Below are positions 36,328 through 41,089 of a stretch of 41,089 nucleotides of DNA, piece by piece (positions within the stretch are counted from its first letter, which is position 1; each line of letters opens with the position of its first letter). The DNA is from Achromobacter deleyi. Its GTDB lineage: Bacteria; Pseudomonadota; Gammaproteobacteria; Burkholderiales; Burkholderiaceae_B. The translations under genes were made by a program, and so were the position numbers. The stretch covers positions 1-41,089 of the forward strand of contig NZ_CADIJO010000040.1 in the NCBI RefSeq assembly GCF_902859705.1. Direction: 5' to 3'. The notes beneath the pieces were generated by a model. That model did no database searches and was not told the DNA's origin. It saw only the letters and a list, made by a program, of their open reading frames with translations.

Positions 36328-36816
36328 CTACGCGCCCTGGATCTTCTTGACCAGCGCCGTGGTGGACCTTTCGAACTCGAACGGAATGGCCACCGCGCGG
36401 CCGCCCCAGGATTTCACCAGGGCGGTTTCGGGCAGTTTTTCCATGTCGTAGTCGCCGCCCTTGACGATCAGGTCGGGCTTGAGCTGGCCGATCAAGGCTT
36501 CGGGGGTGTCTTCGTGAAACGACGTGACCACGGTCACGAAGCCCAGCGCCGCCAGCAGCGCGGCGCGGTCTTCCATGCGGTTCAAGGGGCGTTCTTCACC
36601 CTTGCCCAGGCGGCGCACCGATTCGTCGGTGTTGACCGCCACGACCAGCGTGGCGCCCAGTTGGGCAGCCTGGTCCAGGTAGGTGGCGTGGCCGCGGTGC
36701 AGGATGTCGAAGACGCCGTTGGTGAACACCAGCGGCCGCGGCAGGCGGCCGGCAGCGACCGCGGCGACGCAGTCGTCGCGGGACAGGACTTTGGATTCGA
36801 AACGGGCGGCAGGCAT
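36328..36816 (-). CDS. hldC: D-glycero-beta-D-manno-heptose 1-phosphate adenylyltransferase (HldC/RfaE2)
   Basis: HldC transfers AMP to heptose 1-phosphate to form ADP-heptose for the lipopolysaccharide inner core. The 162 residues are a lone nucleotidyltransferase domain: NGVFDILHRGH has the HxGH motif at H40-H43, and VKGGDYDMEKLPE and FERSTTALVKKIQG are typical. In E. coli this domain is fused to the kinase as HldE; here it is a separate gene, the usual beta-proteobacterial arrangement, and the kinase gene is not in the window. It starts 13 bp after the ferritin-like gene on the same strand. Confidence 0.94.
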   Translation of the reverse strand: MPAARFESKVLSRDDCVAAVAAGRLPRPLVFTNGVFDILHRGHATYLDQAAQLGATLVVAVNTDESVRRLGKGEERPLNRMEDRAALLAALGFVTVVTSFHEDTPEALIGQLKPDLIVKGGDYDMEKLPETALVKSWGGRAVAIPFEFERSTTALVKKIQGA

Positions 36817-36829
36817 GGCGCGATTGTAC

Positions 36830-37708
36830 TCAGGCGCCGGCCAGGATGATTTCCTTTTCCTTGGGCATCACCAGCGCGGTCATTTCCTTGCGGTAGCGGT
36901 TCAGGTCCTTGACGGACTCGAAGCTGCGGTCCATCAGCTTGGACAGGATGTGCAGGATGCGCGTGGCGACCTTCTGTTCCCAGACGCCGTCAAAACGGAT
37001 CTGCGTGTCCAGCCAGTGTTCCAGCCAGCCCGGTTCGGGCAGGCGCGACTGCACCGTGTCGTTGGGGAACAGGTCTTTGTTCACGTGCAGGTTGGTCGGG
37101 TGCAGCGCCTGCTGCGTGCGGCCGGCCGAGGCCATCAGCACGCCGATCTTGGAAAACGCCAGACGGGCCTGGGCGCTGGTGTCCTGGCCGCGGTCGTGCA
37201 ACGCGCGGCGCATGTATTGCAGGTACGCGCCGGCATGGCGGGCTTCGTCCTGCGCCACGGTCTTGTAGATGGCCTTGATGACCGGTTCGGTGTGCCATTC
37301 GGCGGCACGGCGATACCAGTGGTTCAGGCGCACTTCGCCGCAGAAGTGCAGCATCAGCGTTTCGAGTTCAGGCGCCACGTCGAATTCGAAGCGCACGTTG
37401 TGCAGTTCTTCTTCGGTGGGCACCAGGTCGGGGCAGAAACGGCGCAGGTATTCGATCAGCACCAGGGAATGCTTCTGCTCTTCGAAGAACCACACCGACA
37501 TGAACGCGCAGAAATCGCTGTCGCCGCGATTGTCGCGCAGGAACATTTCGGTGGCCGGCAGCGCCGCCCACTCGGTGATGGCGTTCATCTTGATCGTCTG
37601 GGCCTGCTCGTCCGAGAGCTTGCTGCGATCAAAATCGCCCCAGGGAATATCGTGCGCCATGTTCCAGCGCACCGCTTCCATGGTCTTGAAGAGTTCAGGA
37701 TAAAGCAT
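36830..37708 (-). CDS. Ferritin-like diiron protein (acyl-ACP desaturase-like fold)
   Basis: This 292-residue helical protein has a complete diiron carboxylate site: E54 (ALPATEMFL), E77-x2-H80 (FFEEQKH), E125 (CGEVRLNH) and E155-x2-H158 (DEARH). This is the ligand pattern of plant-type stearoyl-ACP desaturases and related ferritin-like oxygenases. The substrate is unknown; desaturase or hydroxylase activity on a lipid is possible. An AAGGG site stands 8 bases before the ATG at 37708, so that start is preferred over an extension to 37789. It is followed by hldC after 13 bp. A perfect palindrome 131 bp upstream may be its operator. Confidence 0.85.
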   Translation of the reverse strand: MLYPELFKTMEAVRWNMAHDIPWGDFDRSKLSDEQAQTIKMNAITEWAALPATEMFLRDNRGDSDFCAFMSVWFFEEQKHSLVLIEYLRRFCPDLVPTEEELHNVRFEFDVAPELETLMLHFCGEVRLNHWYRRAAEWHTEPVIKAIYKTVAQDEARHAGAYLQYMRRALHDRGQDTSAQARLAFSKIGVLMASAGRTQQALHPTNLHVNKDLFPNDTVQSRLPEPGWLEHWLDTQIRFDGVWEQKVATRILHILSKLMDRSFESVKDLNRYRKEMTALVMPKEKEIILAGA

Positions 37709-37838
37709 GTTCTGCCCTTGTTTTCGTCCCGCTAGTGGGGCTATAGAAATTAATGAATGGCGCACGCGCTTGCTGGCGTGACGCTGCATTGGCCGCCGCA
37801 GCGCTATTTTTCGCCGTCTCCCGCGAAGCTATGATGAC

Positions 37839-37856
37839 TGTTTCATGAATGAAACA
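37839..37856. promoter_or_regulatory. Perfect palindrome upstream of the ferritin-like gene
   Basis: TGTTTCATGAATGAAACA has 8-bp arms around GA. It lies in the 180-bp gap between ubiB (ends 37889) and the ferritin-like gene (starts 37708), both on the minus strand. Shape and size suit a TetR- or MarR-type dimer. The regulator is not in the window. Confidence 0.55.
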
Positions 37857-37888
37857 TGACAGGGGATCGCACTACACCATCGCGCCGC

Positions 37889-39442
37889 CTATCGCGTCAA
37901 TGCCCATAAGGCGACCCCGATCGCCAAGGCAAGCACTCCAACCAGCGCCGCGACGAGCCGGTTGCTCTGTTCCTGGGCCCGCCGCAACTGCACCATTTCG
38001 GCCAGCAAAGCCGGCGACAGGTTCGGGCGGTTCAGGTGGTCATGGACCAGCCTGGGCAGGGCCGGCAGCATCTGCGACCACTGCACGGCTTCTTTTTCCA
38101 GGCTCTGCCGCAGGCCCTTGATGCCGACGCGCTGGCGCATCCAGCGTTCGAGATAGGGCTTGGCGGTCTTCCAGAGATCCAGGTTGGGGTCCAGCTGGCG
38201 CCCCAGGCCCTCGACGTTCAGCAGGGTCTTTTGCAACAGCACCAATTGCGGCTGGATCTCGACGTTGAAACGACGCGAGGTCTGGAACAGGCGCAGCAGC
38301 ACCTGGCCCAGCGAAATCTCGGACAAAGGCCGATCGAAATAGGGTTCGCAAACCGCACGCACCGCGCCTTCCAGTTCTTCTTCGCGCGTGTCCGGCGGCA
38401 CCCAGCCGGATTCGATGTGCAACTGCGCCACGCGGCGGTAGTCGCGGTGGAAGAAGGCCAGGAAGTTCTGCGCCAGGTAGTTCTTGTCGAACTCGGACAG
38501 CGAACCGACGATGCCGAAGTCCAGCGCGATATAGCTGCCCAGCGTTTCGGGGCGGTCGGACACGTAGATGTTGCCCGGGTGCATGTCGGCGTGGAAGAAG
38601 CCGTCGGTGAACACCTGGGTGAAGAAGATCTCGACGCCGGTGCGGGCCAGCGTGGGAATGTCGATGCCCAGCTCGCGCATGCGCTCGACCTGGCCCACCG
38701 GCACGCCGTACATGCGCTGCATGGTGAATACGGTGGACGCGGTGTATTCCCAGATGACCTCGGGCACCATCAGCATGTCGCCGCGGCCGGATTCGGGGCC
38801 GAAATTGCGGCGCAGCTGGCTGCAATTGGAGGCCTCGCGCACCAGGTCCAGCTCGTCGTGCAGGTACTTGTCGAACTCGGCCACGACCTCGCGCGGCTTG
38901 AGCCGGCGGCCATCGGCGCCCAGGCGCTCGATGATGCGCGCCACGATCTTGAGCAGCGACAGGTCTTTTTCGATGATGTTGAGCATGCCCGGGCGCAGCA
39001 CCTTGACCGCGACTTCGCGGCCGTCGTGCAGCACCGCGAAGTGCACCTGCGCGATCGAGGCCGACGCCACCGGGTCGACCTGGAACTGCGCGAACAGCTT
39101 TTCGGGCGGCGCGCCCAGCGCGGCCTCGATGCAGGCCGCGGCCTGCGCCGACGGGAACGGCGGCACGCGGTCTTGCAGCAGCGCCAATTCGTTGGCGATG
39201 TCGGCGGGAATCAGGTCACGGCGGGTCGACAGCACCTGGCCGAACTTGACGAAGATCGGGCCCAGCGATTCCAGCGCCAGGCGCAGGCGCTGGCCGCGCG
39301 GCTGGCGCGGGCGGGTGCCCAGGCGGATGACGCGCAGCAGGCAGGTGGCCAGCGGGTGGTTCAGGCTGGAAAGCACCAGCTCGTCCAGGCCATAGCGCAG
39401 CGAAACCAGGATGATGCGTAACAGGCGCAGCAACGGGAACAT
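37889..39442 (-). CDS. ubiB: Ubiquinone biosynthesis regulatory kinase-like protein UbiB
   Basis: UbiB is a membrane-anchored atypical kinase/ATPase needed for ubiquinone synthesis. The 517 residues have the KxGQ signature K66-Q69 (GPIFVKFGQVLSTRRDLIP), the A-rich loop ASASIAQVH, the Lys of EVAVKVLRPG, HADMHPGN and the DFG-like ALDFGIVG. A C-terminal hydrophobic segment (LVAALVGVLALAIGVALWAL) anchors it in the inner membrane. It begins 3 bp after ubiJ, so the two are cotranscribed. Confidence 0.96.
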   Translation of the reverse strand: MFPLLRLLRIILVSLRYGLDELVLSSLNHPLATCLLRVIRLGTRPRQPRGQRLRLALESLGPIFVKFGQVLSTRRDLIPADIANELALLQDRVPPFPSAQAAACIEAALGAPPEKLFAQFQVDPVASASIAQVHFAVLHDGREVAVKVLRPGMLNIIEKDLSLLKIVARIIERLGADGRRLKPREVVAEFDKYLHDELDLVREASNCSQLRRNFGPESGRGDMLMVPEVIWEYTASTVFTMQRMYGVPVGQVERMRELGIDIPTLARTGVEIFFTQVFTDGFFHADMHPGNIYVSDRPETLGSYIALDFGIVGSLSEFDKNYLAQNFLAFFHRDYRRVAQLHIESGWVPPDTREEELEGAVRAVCEPYFDRPLSEISLGQVLLRLFQTSRRFNVEIQPQLVLLQKTLLNVEGLGRQLDPNLDLWKTAKPYLERWMRQRVGIKGLRQSLEKEAVQWSQMLPALPRLVHDHLNRPNLSPALLAEMVQLRRAQEQSNRLVAALVGVLALAIGVALWALTR

Positions 39443-39445
39443 GGA

Positions 39446-40084
39446 TCAGGCGCCCCGCTTCGCGCCGGCCGTGGCCAGACGGGTTTGCAGGGCGGCGGCC
39501 GAACGGGCCACGGCATCGGCGCGGGCGTTCAGTTCGGCCAGGTCCAGGCGCCACTGCTCCAGCGCCGGGCGGCCCAGCAGCATGCCGCTTTCCTCGGCCA
39601 GGTATTCGGACACGTTTTCAGCCAACCGCTGGCTGGCCTTGCGGGCGCCACCGGCGGCCGCGCGCAGCCCGCCGGCAATGCGCAGCGCGGGAATGTCGCC
39701 CACCACGCGGGCCAGGCTGTCTTCGGGGTCCCAGCGCAACTGCTTGGACAGGTCCGCCACCACCTGGGCCAGCGCCGCGTCGCCCGAGATATGCGTGGCC
39801 TCGGCGAAATCAGGGGCGTCACCGGTCGCGCCCAGGCGCGGCAGCGGCAGCTTCTCGGGTGCGACGGTCAGCGTCACGTCGGGCACCACGGCCGGGTCGG
39901 CCTGGGCCGCCAGGCCCTCGCTGTCGATGGTCAGGCCCAGCGTGAATCCGCCCAGCGCGAAGCGCACGGTCTTGCCGGCATGGCGGGCCAGGCGTTCGCG
40001 CGCCCAGTCTTCGCGCTTCAACAGGGCGTTGAGCGCGTTCACAGCCAGCCGCGAGGGAGTGGGCAGAAACGAGAAAGGCAACAT
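39446..40084 (-). CDS. ubiJ: Ubiquinone biosynthesis accessory factor UbiJ
   Basis: UbiJ is an SCP2-domain lipid-binding protein that helps the soluble Ubi complex handle hydrophobic intermediates. The 212 residues start MLPFSFLPTPSRLAVNALNALL (in two parts), with the SCP2 part at about 25-120 (FTLGLTIDSEGL, VTLTVAPEKLPL, HISGDAALAQVVADL). The C-terminal half is helical with a coiled-coil look. E. coli UbiJ is 201 residues, which favours the ATG at 40084 over the open extension to 40219. It is followed by ubiB after 3 bp. Confidence 0.92.
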   Translation of the reverse strand: MLPFSFLPTPSRLAVNALNALLKREDWARERLARHAGKTVRFALGGFTLGLTIDSEGLAAQADPAVVPDVTLTVAPEKLPLPRLGATGDAPDFAEATHISGDAALAQVVADLSKQLRWDPEDSLARVVGDIPALRIAGGLRAAAGGARKASQRLAENVSEYLAEESGMLLGRPALEQWRLDLAELNARADAVARSAAALQTRLATAGAKRGA

Positions 40085-40221
40085 GACGGTCCGCAGCCCC
40101 GCGGGCGGGGTGACGAAGTTGATGGGTAAATCGGGAGTGTAACGGGTTAGTTGAGGGTCTGTTCCCGGGAGACTGGGCGCCGTTTGCGCGGACGCATGGG
40201 GGACGCGTGCGGGGCACATGG

Positions 40222-40246
40222 AAAAACCGGCCCTCGCGGGCCGGTT
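40222..40246 (-). terminator. Rho-independent terminator after the Tim44-like gene
   Basis: A perfect 9-bp stem, AACCGGCCC (40225-40233) and GGGCCGGTT (40238-40246) with a four-base loop, is followed on the minus strand by five T (complement of 40226-40222). It separates the Tim44-like gene from ubiJ, so ubiJ-ubiB may have their own promoter in 40085-40220. Confidence 0.8.
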
Positions 40247-40302
40247 GCAACGGGCGGCCCGCCAGGGGCCCCCGCGATGTCTGGCGAAAACCGCCGGCCT
40301 GC

Positions 40303-41089
40303 TTAGCTGGCGAATTCCACCGGAATCTGCTGGATGCCGGCCAGCAGCCAGCCGCCGTTGGCGGGCTTGAACAGGTTCCAGACTTCTTCGAAGCGGAAGG
40401 CTTCGGCGCCGGCAGCCTCGCGCAGCATGCCCGAGAAGCGGACGCTGGCCAGGTGGCCGTCGGACACCGTTTCAATGCCCAGCAGTTCGGCGTTGAGCAG
40501 CACCACTTCGGTCTTGTTGGGGGTGGCGCCGCGCTCGGCCAGTTGCGGCTTGAGCTCGGTGATCAGGTCGTCGGTCAGGTAGTCGCGCAGGCGGTCGGTG
40601 CTGCCGCTGTCCCAGACAGCCTGGATGCGCACGAACTGTTCCTTGGCTTGCTTCAGGAAAGCGGGCGTATCGAAGTCGCCAGGCACGTACCAGTTGCTGT
40701 CCTCGCCCGGCTTGGGCAGGTCGGCCACCGGCGCCGCCACGGCAGCGGCGACGGGCGCTGCGGCCGGCGCGGCCGGCTTCAGCGTTTCACGCCACATGGG
40801 TTGCTGCGGCTGCTGGCCCGGGGCGTTGTTGGCGCCGCCGAAGGCACCTTGCGTCGCCGGACGCGGGGCCGCGCCACGCAGGCGGCGGATGATGAACATG
40901 ACGGCGAACACGGCCACGGCGATCAGGAGCGCCGACGACAGGAATTCGGCAAAGGCGCCGGACAGGCCCATGCTGGACAGCAGGGCGGCGATGCCCAGGC
41001 CGGCGGCGATGCCAGCGATGGGGCCGAGCCAGCGCGACGCGCCGCTCTTGGCGGCGGCGCCCGCGGCGCCGGCCGTGGCCGCACCGGCG
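40303..41089 (-). CDS. Tim44-like domain protein (5' end outside window)
   Basis: The visible 262 residues are the C-terminal part of a Tim44/TimA-type protein. The fragment opens with an Ala/Gly-rich stretch, then hydrophobic segments (WLGPIAGIAAGLGIAALLSS; AEFLSSALLIAVAVFAVMFI), a basic turn (IRRLRG), a Pro/Ala-rich linker, and the Tim44 domain from about GDFDTPAFLKQAKEQFVRIQ to QIPVEFAS. The frame stays open through the right edge. An internal Met at 40971 would drop a membrane segment and is not the likely start. Bacterial Tim44-like proteins are inner-membrane associated and their role is unclear. Its place before ubiJ-ubiB is one I recall from Bordetella-type genomes. Confidence 0.88.
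   Translation of the reverse strand, partial: AGAATAGAAGAAAKSGASRWLGPIAGIAAGLGIAALLSSMGLSGAFAEFLSSALLIAVAVFAVMFIIRRLRGAAPRPATQGAFGGANNAPGQQPQQPMWRETLKPAAPAAAPVAAAVAAPVADLPKPGEDSNWYVPGDFDTPAFLKQAKEQFVRIQAVWDSGSTDRLRDYLTDDLITELKPQLAERGATPNKTEVVLLNAELLGIETVSDGHLASVRFSGMLREAAGAEAFRFEEVWNLFKPANGGWLLAGIQQIPVEFAS

Overview
The window is high-GC chromosomal DNA with dense, intact bacterial genes and no phage, plasmid or insertion-sequence genes. Gene content and protein style (Aap amino-acid importer, ftsEX, MetH plus BtuB/BtuF, a pcm-tolC pair, single-domain HldC, a Tim44-like gene followed by ubiJ-ubiB) point to a betaproteobacterium of the Alcaligenaceae, most likely Bordetella or Achromobacter. 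The species cannot be fixed from the sequence alone.

Layout. 1-3107 (minus): aapJ-aapQ-aapM of a general L-amino-acid ABC importer, cut by the left edge, with a hairpin pair between aapJ and aapQ. 3423-5050 (plus): ftsE-ftsX. 5376-6176 (plus): an orphan cheD with a repeated VERFD tail. 6243-8165: a GlxA-type AraC regulator divergent from an M24 peptidase-fold gene. 8266-11877 (minus): a single-polypeptide indolepyruvate:ferredoxin oxidoreductase. 12046-13122 (plus): mutY, followed by a 165-bp hairpin-forming repeat. 13482-15904: an XRE/MmyB-type regulator divergent from an indoleacetamide-hydrolase-like amidase.

15840-24694 (minus) is the most interesting block: gntR, two paralogous solute-binding proteins, a zinc dehydrogenase of the L-idonate/L-gulonate 5-dehydrogenase type, two permeases and an ATPase of the polar-amino-acid ABC family, a ManD-type mannonate dehydratase and a fructuronate reductase-type dehydrogenase. 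The enzymes form a plausible chain from L-gulonate (or L-idonate) through D-fructuronate and D-mannonate to 2-keto-3-deoxygluconate. The importer is of the amino-acid class, yet both binding proteins appear to lack the Asp that normally holds an amino group. Four TGGT-N2/3-ACCA boxes, like UxuR/ExuR operators, sit just before gntR.

24766-32059 is a vitamin B12 cluster: B12-dependent methionine synthase metH (minus), and divergently a cobalamin riboswitch, a BtuB-like TonB-dependent receptor and a BtuF-like periplasmic binding protein. 32290-33938 holds thiG-thiD for thiamine synthesis with no thiS beside them. 34144-36260 holds a protein-isoaspartate methyltransferase-like gene and a TolC-family outer-membrane channel. 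The right end (minus) holds hldC, a diiron ferritin-like protein, ubiB, ubiJ and the 3' part of a Tim44-like gene that runs off the window.
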